A DNA stretch of 41,819 nucleotides from Gammaproteobacteria bacterium Ga0077536 (GTDB lineage: Bacteria; Pseudomonadota; Gammaproteobacteria; Ga0077536): NCBI GenBank assembly GCA_001464935.1, contig LNEL01000017.1:1-41819 (forward strand), given 5' to 3'. The notes below the pieces were generated by a model that was not told where the DNA came from, did not search any database, and saw only the letters and a list, made by a program, of their open reading frames with translations. Made by a program: the position numbers and the translations under genes. Shown here one piece after another: positions 16,035 through 25,082 of this stretch (position 1 is the stretch's first letter; each line of letters begins with the position of its first letter).

Positions 16035-17258
16035 TCAGCCGCGGCTGTCGCGCTTCGCGCCGACGCGCATGCGCAGCGCGTTCAGACGGATGAAGCCGGC
16101 GGCATCGGCCTGGTTGTAGCTGCCGGCGTCGTCTTCGAAAGTCGCGAGCACGCTGTCGAACAGGCTGTCGTGCTCGGACTTGCGACCGACGACGATCACG
16201 TTGCCCTTGTAGAGTTTCACGCGCACGACGCCGTTTACGCGCTGCTGCGACTCGTCGATCATCTTCTGCAGCATCAGCCGCTCGGGGCTCCACCAGTAGC
16301 CGTTGTAGACCAGCGACGCATAGCGCGCCATCAGGTCGTCCTTCAGATGCGCGACTTCGCGATCGAGCGTGATCGACTCGATCGCGCGGTGCGCGCGCAG
16401 CAGGATCGTGCCGCCCGGCGTTTCATAGCAGCCGCGCGACTTCATGCCGACGTAGCGGTTCTCGACGAGGTCGAGCCGGCCGACGCCGTTGGCGCCGCCG
16501 ATCTTGTTCAGGGTCTCGAGCAGCGTGGCCGGCGACAGGCGCTTGCCGTCGAGCGCGACGGGGTCGCCCTGTTCGAATTCGATGTCGAGCATCGTCGCCT
16601 TGTCCGGCGCCGCTTCCGGCGACACGCTCCAGCGCCACATCGCGTCTTCGGCCGGCGTCCACGGATCTTCGAGCACGCCGCCTTCATAGGAGATGTGCAG
16701 GAGATTCGCGTCCATCGAGTACGGGGACTTCGTGCCGGTCTGGTATTCGATCGGGATGCTGTGCTGCCTGGCATAGGCGAGCAGCGTTTCGCGCGAGGTC
16801 AGGTCCCATTCGCGCCAAGGCGCGATCACGCGGATGTCGGGCATCAGCGCGTAGGCACCGAGTTCGAAGCGCACCTGGTCATTGCCCTTGCCGGTGGCGC
16901 CGTGGGAAATCGCATCCGCTCCGGTCATGCGCACGATTTCGACGAGGCGCTTGGCGATCAGCGGGCGCGCAATCGACGTGCCGAGCAGGTACTCGCCTTC
17001 GTAGATCGCGTTCGAACGGAACATCGGGAACACGAAATCGCGCACGAATTCTTCGCGCAGGTCGTCGATGAAGATTTCCTTGACCCCCATCAGCTCGGCC
17101 TTGCGGCGCGCCGGTTCGAGTTCCTCACCCTGGCCGATGTCGGCGGTGAAGGTGACGATTTCGCAGTGATAGGTTTCCTGCAGCCATTTGAGGATGACAG
17201 AGGTGTCCAGGCCGCCGGAATAGGCGAGCACGACTTTCTTGACGGAGGTTTTGGCCAT
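16035..17258 (-). CDS. argG: Argininosuccinate synthase
   Basis: A 407-residue cytoplasmic enzyme joining citrulline and aspartate with ATP in arginine synthesis. The N-terminal PP-loop SGGLDTS (residues 14-20) follows [23 protein letters not shown] and the [17 protein letters not shown] block are the conserved substrate-binding regions. Length is that of the common bacterial type (about 400; E. coli's own enzyme is the longer type). The gene is single and ends in a strong stem-loop. Its promoter must lie in the 248-base gap that also carries a dispersed inverted repeat, only about 60 bases from the start codon. Confidence 0.97.
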   Translation of the reverse strand: MAKTSVKKVVLAYSGGLDTSVILKWLQETYHCEIVTFTADIGQGEELEPARRKAELMGVKEIFIDDLREEFVRDFVFPMFRSNAIYEGEYLLGTSIARPLIAKRLVEIVRMTGADAISHGATGKGNDQVRFELGAYALMPDIRVIAPWREWDLTSRETLLAYARQHSIPIEYQTGTKSPYSMDANLLHISYEGGVLEDPWTPAEDAMWRWSVSPEAAPDKATMLDIEFEQGDPVALDGKRLSPATLLETLNKIGGANGVGRLDLVENRYVGMKSRGCYETPGGTILLRAHRAIESITLDREVAHLKDDLMARYASLVYNGYWWSPERLMLQKMIDESQQRVNGVVRVKLYKGNVIVVGRKSEHDSLFDSVLATFEDDAGSYNQADAAGFIRLNALRMRVGAKRDSRG

Positions 17259-17320
17259 GGGGATTCACGCTGCGTTGCGGGGAGGGGCGCATTGTGCCGA
17301 GAGCGGGGCGGCGAGGCAAA

Positions 17321-17446
17321 CGGGGAGGATGGCCACCGAGAACACCGAGAACACCGAGGGACGAGGACATAGGACAAAGGGAGGCCGGCGACCCATCCCT
17401 CTTCATCTTTTTCTCGGTGTTCTCGGTGGCCGGATTCAATTCAACC
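17321..17446. repeat. Dispersed inverted-repeat element, copy 2
   Basis: Left arm: two tandem units, GGCCACCGAGAACACC and GAGAACACCGAGG (17331-17359). Right arm: TCTCGGTGTTCTCGGTGGCC (17412-17431). The interior of about 50 bases contains ACCCATCC at 17391-17398, the complement of a word in copy 1. Outside the right arm is GGATTCAATTCAACCC, like the flank of copy 1, and both copies have a G-run before the left arm. It sits just upstream of argG. Confidence 0.75.
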
Positions 17447-17506
17447 CTGACCGCGAGCACTGCTGCCGGCTGGAGCGACCGCCCACGCGGGTGCTCACTT
17501 CAGGCC

Positions 17507-18286
17507 TCAGACGGCCAGACTGTCTTCCAGCGCCAGCATGAACTCTGCCGGCGCTTCCGCGTGCGGCCAGTGGCCGGCGTTGGTGACGGTGTGCAGGCAG
17601 AGGCGGGGGAATGCGGGTTTCATGTGTGCCAGCGTCTCGGCCGTCACGCGATCGGAGCGCGCACCGCGGATGACGTGCACCGGACCGTCGTAGCGGGCGT
17701 CCGGAGGGACGGGGAGGCCGGCGATCAGGGCTGGCATCGCCGCGCGCAGGCCGGCCAGGTTGAAGCGCCAGGCGCCGGCGTCCGCGCCCGGCAGGAAGTT
17801 CTGCAGCAGGAACAGCCGAATCTCGCGATCGGGCACGCCGGCCTGCAGCAGCTCCTCGGCCTGCTGTCGGCGGCGCACCTCGGCAAGTGGCAGCGCGAGC
17901 ATCGCGTCGATGATCGGCGTGTGCTGGTCAGCGGTCGCAATTGCCGCGATGTCGACGACGATCAGCCGGTCGACGCGCGCGGGTTCGCTCAGCGCGAGCG
18001 TCATCGCGGTCTTGCCACCCATGCTGTGGCCGATCAGCGTGACCGGTCCGAGACCTTCGGTGTCGATCAGCGCGGCCACGTCCGCCGCCATCAGCGTGTA
18101 GTCCATGTCGGCCGTGTGCGGCGAACGGCCATGGTTGCGCAAATCGACCGTCAGCACCCGATAGCGCCCGGCAAGCGTGCGCGCGACGCTCTGCCAGTTG
18201 CGGGCCCAGCCGAACAGGCCGTGCAGGATCAGCAACGGCGGGCCGTCGCCGACGCTGTCATACACCAGTTCGACGCTGCCGCTCAT
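17507..18286 (-). CDS. Alpha/beta hydrolase, YbfF-like esterase
   Basis: A 259-residue serine hydrolase with the full catalytic set: oxyanion-hole LHGLFG (21-26), nucleophile elbow GHSMGG with Ser88, and His239 in NAGHWPH. The VDLRNHGRSPH segment after strand 4 is typical of the YbfF acyl-CoA/ester hydrolase group. Natural substrate unknown. The ATG at 18286 overlaps the stop of the upstream Nudix gene as ATGA. The frame is open further upstream, but that would sit within the Nudix gene. It is the last gene of the aceE-aceF transcript, so a housekeeping repair or acyl-hydrolysis role alongside pyruvate dehydrogenase is possible; that is inference. Confidence 0.88.
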   Translation of the reverse strand: MSGSVELVYDSVGDGPPLLILHGLFGWARNWQSVARTLAGRYRVLTVDLRNHGRSPHTADMDYTLMAADVAALIDTEGLGPVTLIGHSMGGKTAMTLALSEPARVDRLIVVDIAAIATADQHTPIIDAMLALPLAEVRRRQQAEELLQAGVPDREIRLFLLQNFLPGADAGAWRFNLAGLRAAMPALIAGLPVPPDARYDGPVHVIRGARSDRVTAETLAHMKPAFPRLCLHTVTNAGHWPHAEAPAEFMLALEDSLAV

Positions 18287-18744
18287 TCGGCGGCCCTCAG
18301 GGGCGGCGACAGCTTGGCGCGGTTCAGCATCGCGAGCGGCCACACCCGCATCAGACGAATGTCCTCGTCGATGCCGTCCATCACCGGCAGGGCAAGGTGT
18401 TCGCCGGCAGCGAGCCACGCATAGTCGGTGTGTTCATCATTGAGCTGTACCTGCCCGCCCAGCCAGCGGTAGTGGAACAGATGGAGTTCGTAGATACCGC
18501 CGAACAGCGTGTCGCGCAGCGGGCCGAGGCGCGCGAGCTCGGTGACCGTGTGCGAGTCGCCGATCTCCTCGCGCATTTCGCGTCGCGCGCAGGCTTCGGG
18601 CGATTCGCCGTCTTCGATGTGGCCGGCCGGAAAGCCCCATTTGCAGGGACCGAGCGGGCGGTCGGCAGCGCGGTGCAGAAACAGCAGACGCGACTGCGCG
18701 TCTTCGACGAGACAGATGGAAAAGCGCGCCTGCGGTGCCGCCAT
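18283..18744 (-). CDS. Nudix hydrolase
   Basis: A 153-residue hydrolase of nucleoside-diphosphate-linked compounds. The complete Nudix box runs from Gly41 to about residue 63: GHIEDGES, then EACARREMREEIG, fitting the G-x5-E-x7-REUxEExGU pattern with the metal-binding glutamates intact. The preceding KWGFPAGH is the usual strand before the box. Substrate cannot be read from the sequence. It starts six bases after the aceF stop and overlaps the esterase start by four bases, so it is translated from the pyruvate dehydrogenase transcript. Confidence 0.9.
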   Translation of the reverse strand: MAAPQARFSICLVEDAQSRLLFLHRAADRPLGPCKWGFPAGHIEDGESPEACARREMREEIGDSHTVTELARLGPLRDTLFGGIYELHLFHYRWLGGQVQLNDEHTDYAWLAAGEHLALPVMDGIDEDIRLMRVWPLAMLNRAKLSPPLRAAE

Positions 18745-18750
18745 CGGCGG

Positions 18751-20385
18751 CTACAGCAGCAGGTCGCGGATATCGCCGAGCACCTCGCCGAGGTAACGCG
18801 TGAATTCGGCGGCGGCAACGCCATCGATCACGCGATGGTCGTACGACAGTGACAGCGGCAGCATCAGCCGCGGCTCGAACGCGCCGTTGAGCCACACCGG
18901 CTTCATCGCGGCCGGTGACACGCCGAGAATCGCGACCTCCGGCGGATTGATGATCGGCGTGAACGCCGTGCCGCTGACCCCGCCGAGGCTCGAGATCGTG
19001 AAGCAGCCGCCCTGCATGTCGGCCGGCGCGAGTTTGCCGTCGCGCGCCTTCATGCCGAGCGCGCGCACGTCGCGCGCGATGTCGAAGATGCCCTTGCCCT
19101 CGACACCCTTCAGCACCGGCACCACGAGCCCGCGCGGCGTGTTCGCGGCAACGCCGATGTTGAAGTACTGCTTGTAGATCAGCGACTCGCCGTCCGGCGA
19201 CAGGGATGCATTGAAATCGGGAAACTTCACCAGCGCCGCGGCGACGGCCTTCACGAGGAAGGCGACGATCGTCAGCTTGGTGCCGGCCGCTTCGGCTGCC
19301 GCGGCCTTTGCCTTGCGGAACGCTTCGAGCTCGGTGATGTCCGCTTCATCGAACTGCGTGACGTGCGGAATCGTGATCCAGCTGCGATGCAGATTCTGGC
19401 CCGTCGCGCGGCGAATCTTGTTCAGCGGCTGCGTGTCGGTGGCGCCGAACTTGCTGAAGTCGACAACCGGTGCATCGGGTAGCGCGAATCCGCTGCTGCC
19501 GCCCCCGCTGCGCCGGCTCTCCATCGCCTGCTTCACGTGCGCGACGACGTCCTCGCGCTGCACGCGCTGCTTGCGGCCGCTGCCCTTGACCTCGCGCAGA
19601 TCGACGCCGAGTTCGCGCGCGAGGCGACGCATCGCCGGGCTCGCATAGACGTGGGCCCCGGCACTCGCCGCGGGGGGCGCAACCGCCGGCGCGGGCTGTG
19701 TCGGCGTCGGTTTCGGCGCCGCCGTCGGCGCGGCGGTGGGGCTCGCCGCCGGTGCCGGCGCGGCGTCCGTCGCCGGCGCGTCGCCCTGCAACTCGATGAT
19801 GAGGGTGCCGGTCGACACCTTGTCGCCGGTTTTGACCAGCACGCGCGACACCGTGCCGGCAAAGGGCGCGGGAATGTCCATCGTGGCCTTGTCGCTTTCG
19901 AGGGTCAGCAGCGGCGACTCGGCGCTGACGACATCGCCGGGCTTGACCAGGATTTCGATCACGTCGACTTCCGGGAAGTCACCGAGATCGGGTACACGGA
20001 CTTCGCGCATTGCGCTCACCGTCCTGGCCGGCGTGGCGGCCGGTGCCGGCGTCGGCGCAACGGGGGCGGCGGGCGCTGTGGCGGCCACCGGGGCAGGTGC
20101 CGGCGCGGGCGCTGCTGCCTCCGGGGCCGCGGCCGGCGCGGGCGCGGCGTCTTCGAAACTCAGTGTCAGGATGCGCGCGCCTTCGGCGACCTTGTCGCCG
20201 ACTTTCACGCCGATGGTGGCAATCCGGCCGCCGCGCGGCGCCGGAATGTCCATCGTCGCCTTGTCGCTCTCCAGCGTGATGAGCGGATCCTCGGGCGCGA
20301 CCACGTCGCCCGGCTTGACGAGGATGTCGATGACGTCGACGGCGTCAAAATCGCCGATATCCGGAACCAGGACTTCGATTTCCAT
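18751..20385 (-). CDS. aceF: Pyruvate dehydrogenase complex E2, dihydrolipoyl acetyltransferase
   Basis: A 544-residue E2 core subunit that transfers acetyl groups from lipoyl arms to CoA. It has two N-terminal lipoyl domains, each with the lipoylated lysine in ESDKATMDIPAP, joined by long Ala/Pro linkers. A peripheral subunit-binding domain follows (YASPAMRRLARELGVDL). The catalytic domain ends with the SYDHRVIDGVAAAEF active-site motif. E. coli AceF has three lipoyl domains; two is common elsewhere. The ATG at 20385 gives the canonical MEIEVLVPDIG start. The upstream extension is not E2-like. It lies 16 bases after aceE. No dihydrolipoamide dehydrogenase (lpd) gene follows; a Nudix gene does. 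Confidence 0.96.
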   Translation of the reverse strand: MEIEVLVPDIGDFDAVDVIDILVKPGDVVAPEDPLITLESDKATMDIPAPRGGRIATIGVKVGDKVAEGARILTLSFEDAAPAPAAAPEAAAPAPAPAPVAATAPAAPVAPTPAPAATPARTVSAMREVRVPDLGDFPEVDVIEILVKPGDVVSAESPLLTLESDKATMDIPAPFAGTVSRVLVKTGDKVSTGTLIIELQGDAPATDAAPAPAASPTAAPTAAPKPTPTQPAPAVAPPAASAGAHVYASPAMRRLARELGVDLREVKGSGRKQRVQREDVVAHVKQAMESRRSGGGSSGFALPDAPVVDFSKFGATDTQPLNKIRRATGQNLHRSWITIPHVTQFDEADITELEAFRKAKAAAAEAAGTKLTIVAFLVKAVAAALVKFPDFNASLSPDGESLIYKQYFNIGVAANTPRGLVVPVLKGVEGKGIFDIARDVRALGMKARDGKLAPADMQGGCFTISSLGGVSGTAFTPIINPPEVAILGVSPAAMKPVWLNGAFEPRLMLPLSLSYDHRVIDGVAAAEFTRYLGEVLGDIRDLLL

Positions 20386-20401
20386 GCGGGACTCGCTGCG
20401 C

Positions 20402-23056
20402 TCAGACCGTGACGGGGTTGGGCTTCTCGGGATCGATGCCGTACTTCGCAATCGCTTCCGCGACGCGCGCCGGTTTCACCTTGCCTTCGTCGGCCAGCGC
20501 CTTCAGCGCCGCGACGACGATGTAGTACCGGTTGACCTCGAAGAACTCGCGCAGCTTCTTGCGTGAATCCGACCGGCCGAAACCGTCGGTGCCGAGTACT
20601 CGATAACGCGCCGGCACGAATTCACGTACCTGGTCGGCATAGGCTTTCATGTAGTCCGTCGCAGCGACGACGGGACCCGTCTCGCCTTCGAGCAGCTGCG
20701 TGACATAGGCTTTCTTCGGCGCTGCTTCCGGATGCAGCATGTTCCAGCGTTCGCAGGCCAGGCCGTCGCGACGCAGCTCGTTGAAACTCGTCGCGCTCCA
20801 CACGTTCGCCGCGATCTTGAAATCCGTCTCCAGCAATTCGCCGGCGGCGATCACTTCGCGCAGGATAGAACCGCTGCCGAGCAGCTGGATCCTGGCGCCC
20901 TTGCGCTCCTGGAAGCGATACATGCCGCGCACGATGCCCTCTTCGACACCCGCCGGCAGCGCCGGATGGACGTAGTTCTCGTTCATCACGGTGATGTAAT
21001 AGAACACGTTCTCCTGGCGCTCGAACATGCGTTTCATGCCGTCGTGCACGATCACCGCCAGTTCGTAGGCGAAGGTCGGGTCATAGGACACGCAGTTCGG
21101 AATCGTCGACGCCAGCAGGTGGCTGTGGCCGTCCTGGTGCTGCAGGCCTTCGCCGGCCAGTGTCGTGCGGCCGGAGGTGCCGCCGAGCAGGAAGCCTCGG
21201 GCCTGCATGTCGCCGGCGGCCCAGACCAGATCGCCGACGCGCTGGAAACCGAACATCGAATAGAAGATGAAAAACGGGATCATCTGCAGGTGATGGTTCG
21301 CGTAGGACGTCGCCGCCGCGATCCACGAGCACATCGCGCCCGCTTCGTTGATGCCCTCCTCGAGGATCTGGCCCTTGATGTCCTCGCGGTAGTACATCAC
21401 TTCGTCGTGGTCGACCGGCTCGTAGAGCTGCCCGACCGACGAATAGATGCCGAGCTGGCGGAACATGCCTTCCATGCCGAAGGTGCGGGCTTCGTCGGGC
21501 ACGATCGGCACGACGCGCGGACCGATCTGCTTGTCGCGCGTCATCGCCGCGAGCAGGCGCACGAAGGCCATCGTCGTCGAGATGTCGCGATCGGCCGTAC
21601 CTTTCAGCATCGCGTCGAACATCGAAATGTCGGGAATCTTCAGCGGTTCGGCCGTGCGCTTGCGCTGCGGCAGGAAGCCGCCCATCGCGGCCGTGCGCTC
21701 GCGCAGGTATTTCATTTCCGGGCTGTCTTCGGGCGGCCGATAGAATGGCGCCTGCGCAATGTCGGCGTCGGAGATCGGGATGTCGAAGCGATCGCGGAAT
21801 TCGCGCAGCGATTCCTCGCCCATCTTCTTCTGCTGGTGCGTGACCATCTTGCCTTCGCCGGCTTCGCCCATGCCGTAGCCCTTGACGGTCTTGCACAGGA
21901 TCACCGTCGGCTTGCCGTTCTGTTCCATCGCCTTCGCGTAGGCGGCATAGACCTTGTGCGGATCGTGACCGCCGCGGTTCAGGCGCCAGATGTCGTCGTC
22001 GCTCATGCTCGCGACGAGCGCCTTCAGTTCCGGATACTTGCCGAAGAAATGCTCGCGGACATAGGCGCCGTTGTGCGCCTTCATCGCCTGGTACTCGCCG
22101 TCGACGACTTCTTCCATGCGCTGCAGCAGCAGGCCCTTGGCGTCACGCGCGAGCAGCGGATCCCAGGCCGCGCCCCAGATCACCTTGATCACGTTCCAGC
22201 CGGCGCCGCGGAAGTCGGACTCGAGTTCCTGGATGATCTTGCCGTTGCCGCGCACCGGGCCGTCGAGCCGCTGCAGGTTGCAGTTGATGACGAACACGAG
22301 GTTGTCGAGCTTCTCGCGCGAGGCGAGCGAGGCAGCGCCGAAGGATTCGGGTTCGTCCATCTCGCCGTCGCCCATGAACGCCCACACCTTGCGCTTCGCC
22401 GTGTCGACGAGGCCCCGGTTGTGGAGGTAGCGCATGAAGCGCGCCTGGTAGATGGCCATGATTGGGCCCAAGCCCATCGAGACGGTCGGAAACTGCCAGA
22501 AATCCGGCATCAGCCACGGATGCGGATAGGACGTCAGGCCCTTGCCGTCGACGTCCTGACGGAAATTGTCGAGCTGCTCTTCGCTGATGAGGCCGAGCAG
22601 GTAGGCGCGCGCATAGATGCCGGGCGCCGAGTGGCCCTGCATGTAGATCAAGTCGCCACCGTGCTCCGCGCTCGGCGCATGCCAGAAATGGTTGTAGCCG
22701 ACTTCGTACAGCGTGGCGGCCGATGCGTAGCTCGCAATATGCCCGCCCAGTTCACTGTTCTTGCGATTCGCCTTGACCACCATGGCCATCGCATTCCAGC
22801 GCGTGATCGACCGCAGGCGCCATTCGAGCGCGGGATCGCCGGGCGTGTACTGCTCGCGATGCGGCGGGATCGTGTTGAGGTAGGAAGTGTTAGCCGAGTA
22901 GGGCAGATCGGCGCCGGAGCGGCGGGCCTTGTCGATCAGGCTTTCGAGCAGGAAATGTGCGCGCTCGATGCCCTCGGTTTCGACCACGGCTTCGAGCGCT
23001 TCCACCCACTCGCGGGTTTCGATGGGGTCCAGATCGGAATTGACGGGTGTCGACAT
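20402..23056 (-). CDS. aceE: Pyruvate dehydrogenase E1, homodimeric type
   Basis: An 884-residue thiamine diphosphate enzyme (E. coli AceE has 887) that decarboxylates pyruvate and acetylates the E2 lipoyl group. Recognisable blocks: the N-terminal E2-binding segment, GHIASYASAATLYEVGYNHF, the ThDP/Mg motif GDGEMDEPES with the matching INCNLQ, and a C-terminal FGRSDSRKKLREFFEVNRYY. I chose the ATG at 23056, which starts MSTPVNSDLDPIETREW as in the family. The 49-codon upstream extension is Arg-rich leader without similarity. The gene heads an operon with aceF, Nudix and esterase genes. Confidence 0.97.
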   Translation of the reverse strand: MSTPVNSDLDPIETREWVEALEAVVETEGIERAHFLLESLIDKARRSGADLPYSANTSYLNTIPPHREQYTPGDPALEWRLRSITRWNAMAMVVKANRKNSELGGHIASYASAATLYEVGYNHFWHAPSAEHGGDLIYMQGHSAPGIYARAYLLGLISEEQLDNFRQDVDGKGLTSYPHPWLMPDFWQFPTVSMGLGPIMAIYQARFMRYLHNRGLVDTAKRKVWAFMGDGEMDEPESFGAASLASREKLDNLVFVINCNLQRLDGPVRGNGKIIQELESDFRGAGWNVIKVIWGAAWDPLLARDAKGLLLQRMEEVVDGEYQAMKAHNGAYVREHFFGKYPELKALVASMSDDDIWRLNRGGHDPHKVYAAYAKAMEQNGKPTVILCKTVKGYGMGEAGEGKMVTHQQKKMGEESLREFRDRFDIPISDADIAQAPFYRPPEDSPEMKYLRERTAAMGGFLPQRKRTAEPLKIPDISMFDAMLKGTADRDISTTMAFVRLLAAMTRDKQIGPRVVPIVPDEARTFGMEGMFRQLGIYSSVGQLYEPVDHDEVMYYREDIKGQILEEGINEAGAMCSWIAAATSYANHHLQMIPFFIFYSMFGFQRVGDLVWAAGDMQARGFLLGGTSGRTTLAGEGLQHQDGHSHLLASTIPNCVSYDPTFAYELAVIVHDGMKRMFERQENVFYYITVMNENYVHPALPAGVEEGIVRGMYRFQERKGARIQLLGSGSILREVIAAGELLETDFKIAANVWSATSFNELRRDGLACERWNMLHPEAAPKKAYVTQLLEGETGPVVAATDYMKAYADQVREFVPARYRVLGTDGFGRSDSRKKLREFFEVNRYYIVVAALKALADEGKVKPARVAEAIAKYGIDPEKPNPVTV

Positions 23057-23241
23057 AGGCGCTCGAATCTCCAACTGGTAGGCCGGCCCTTCCACTCGAC
23101 GGGAGGGCACGGCGAATGGCGCGGCCGCAACGCAGATCCAATGCAGCCTAGTGTACCGTACTCGGCGTGGGCTGCCGTGTCGGCCGGGCCAACCTCGTGC
23201 CACGCGCGGATGGCTGTCCTGTCGTCATAACGGTCCGCATC

Positions 23242-23259
23242 GCTGCTAACTTTAGCAGC
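23242..23259. promoter_or_regulatory. 18-bp palindrome between aceE and the M17 peptidase gene
   Basis: GCTGCTAA (23242-23249) and TTAGCAGC (23252-23259) are perfect inverted repeats with a two-base centre, in the 237-base divergent gap. It lies 35 bases before the peptidase start and about 190 bases before aceE. It could be an operator; it does not look like the AATTGGT-type PdhR site of E. coli. Confidence 0.4.
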
Positions 23260-23293
23260 AGCGCCCTTCCTGCCCAGCCAACGGACACCCCAG

Positions 23294-24781
23294 ATGATTG
23301 CCACCGATCTGCAGGCGAGCGAATCCCCGGTCAGCGAAGCCCAGGTCGATGCGTCCACGGCCTGGATCGTGGTGACACCCGAAAAGCCCCGCTGGCGCGA
23401 TGTGCCCCACGGCAAGGCGCTCGGCGTGCGGCATGTCCGGCAGCTCGCCACAGCCGTCAACGAGGCGTGGGCGACCGACCTGCCGAATCGCCGCTCGACG
23501 CGTGCCGTGCACCTGCCGCTGGCGGCGCCATCCACGCCGTTCGAACTGCTCGGCGCAGCGCGGCGCGCAGTCGAGCTGGCGCTCGAGAACAACCCCAAGG
23601 AACTGCTGGTGAGCCTGCACGGCTGCGGTCGCCAGCTCGCGGCCGACGCCTGCGAAGCGCTGGCGGCTGCCGCACTCGCGCGCAGCGTCGCGATGCCGGT
23701 GGCCAAACGCGCGCCGCCACCGCCCTCGAAGCTCGGCCGCGTGCGCTTCGCCGGCCCCGGTGCGGCGATTGACGGCCCTCGCGTGCGTGCCGAGGCCGAA
23801 GGCAATGGGTTCGCGCGCCAGCTCGCCGCGCTGCCGCCCAACGAGCTGACGCCGGGCGCGTATCGAGAGCGCGTGGCGACGCTCGCCGTCGATCGCGGCC
23901 TGCGTTACGACTTCCACGACATCGCTGCGCTGAAGCGGCGCGGTGCCGGCGCGTTTCTCGCCGTGGTACAGGGCAGTACGGCCAAGGACGCCGGCATCGT
24001 GCATCTCGGCTATCGCCCACCCGGTGCGCGACGCGACGTGCCGCGCGTGGCCCTGGTCGGCAAGGGGCTCTGCTACGACACGGGTGGTGTCAACGTGAAG
24101 ACGGCCCGCCACATGTTCGGCATGCATCAGGACATGACGGGCAGCGCGGTTGCGCTCGGCACGCTGCTGGCGCTGCAGGCCCTGAAGGTCCCGTTCGCGG
24201 TCGACGCGTGGCTCGCACTCGCGGCGAACCACATCGGCCCGGACGCCTATCAACCAAACGACATCGTGCGCGCCGCCGACGGCACCAGCATCGAAGTGGT
24301 GCACACGGATGCCGAAGGGCGCATGGTGCTCGCCGACACGCTGCTGCTCGCCACGGCCGGCAAGCCGGCGCTCGCGATCGATTACGCAACCTTGACGGGT
24401 GCCTGCATCTACTCCCTCGGCAAGAGCTACAGCGCGGTGTTCACGAATCGCCCGGCGCTCGTGCCACTGCTGACGGCGGCAGGCCAGGCGAGCGGCGAAC
24501 GCGTCTGGCCGTTTCCCTTCGATGCCGACTATGACAAGGCGCTCGAGAGCCAGGTTGCCGACATCCGGCAGTGCGCGCTCGACGGCGAAGCCGATCACAT
24601 CCTGGCCGCGCGTTTCCTGAGCCGGTTCGTGCAGAACGACACGCCGTGGGTCCACCTGGACCTCGCCGCCGCGAACCGCAAGGGCGGACTGGCCCACATT
24701 GCGACCGACGAAACCGGGTTCGGCGTGCGCTATACCTTGCAGTTGCTGCTGGACTCCAAGGTCCTCGCGCACCTGGGCTGA
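23294..24781 (+). CDS. M17-family leucyl aminopeptidase-like protein
   Basis: A 495-residue cytosolic dizinc aminopeptidase of the PepA superfamily. The C-terminal catalytic half contains all expected metal ligands: Lys257 and Asp262 in GKGLCYDTGG, Asp280 in MHQDMTGSA, and Asp339 and Glu341 in HTDAEGRMVLAD. The motif wording differs from PepA (usual KGITFDSGG and NTDAEGR), placing it in a divergent M17 subgroup, but catalysis should be intact. The N-terminal 150 residues are weakly conserved, as usual. It is divergent from aceE and monocistronic. Exact peptide substrates are unknown, so I do not assign a pepA or pepB symbol. Confidence 0.9.
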   Translation: MIATDLQASESPVSEAQVDASTAWIVVTPEKPRWRDVPHGKALGVRHVRQLATAVNEAWATDLPNRRSTRAVHLPLAAPSTPFELLGAARRAVELALENNPKELLVSLHGCGRQLAADACEALAAAALARSVAMPVAKRAPPPPSKLGRVRFAGPGAAIDGPRVRAEAEGNGFARQLAALPPNELTPGAYRERVATLAVDRGLRYDFHDIAALKRRGAGAFLAVVQGSTAKDAGIVHLGYRPPGARRDVPRVALVGKGLCYDTGGVNVKTARHMFGMHQDMTGSAVALGTLLALQALKVPFAVDAWLALAANHIGPDAYQPNDIVRAADGTSIEVVHTDAEGRMVLADTLLLATAGKPALAIDYATLTGACIYSLGKSYSAVFTNRPALVPLLTAAGQASGERVWPFPFDADYDKALESQVADIRQCALDGEADHILAARFLSRFVQNDTPWVHLDLAAANRKGGLAHIATDETGFGVRYTLQLLLDSKVLAHLG

Positions 24782-25082
24782 GCGCGCCAAGGGTGACGTG
24801 CCGCATGCCGGATGACGGACGGGTTCCATGACCAACGGCGAGGCATGGCGGACGGGCCGCAGTGGTCGGCCGCGGTGAGGGGCATGGAGGGTAGTGCCGA
24901 CCACAGGTTGCGCCACGCCATCTGCATCGGTTGCGACGGCCCCGCGGTGCCTCACTTCCAGTCTGTCGGTGCTTCGAACGCACCGAGCGTGGGCGCGTCG
25001 AGGCTGTTGCAGCGACGGATGCGGCCTGCCGCCCGGTGATCGGGCGGCACGCGCGACAGCGGGAGAATATCGTCGGTCTGCG
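24782..25082. other. Convergent intergenic region with a terminator-like stem-loop
   Basis: These 301 bases lie between the M17 peptidase gene and the monooxygenase gene on the other strand. Short open frames exist on both strands but none has a credible start and composition. A perfect stem-loop is present: TGCCGCCCG (25027-25035), loop GTGAT, CGGGCGGCA (25041-25049). It lies 34 bases beyond the monooxygenase stop and could terminate from either side. Confidence 0.6.

Noticed and set aside
20732..23230. An 832-codon open frame on the plus strand, antisense to aceE
   Set aside because: It lies opposite a clearly identified gene, has the biased composition (His, Arg, Val, Ala-rich) of the complement of G+C-rich coding DNA, and shows no domain pattern.
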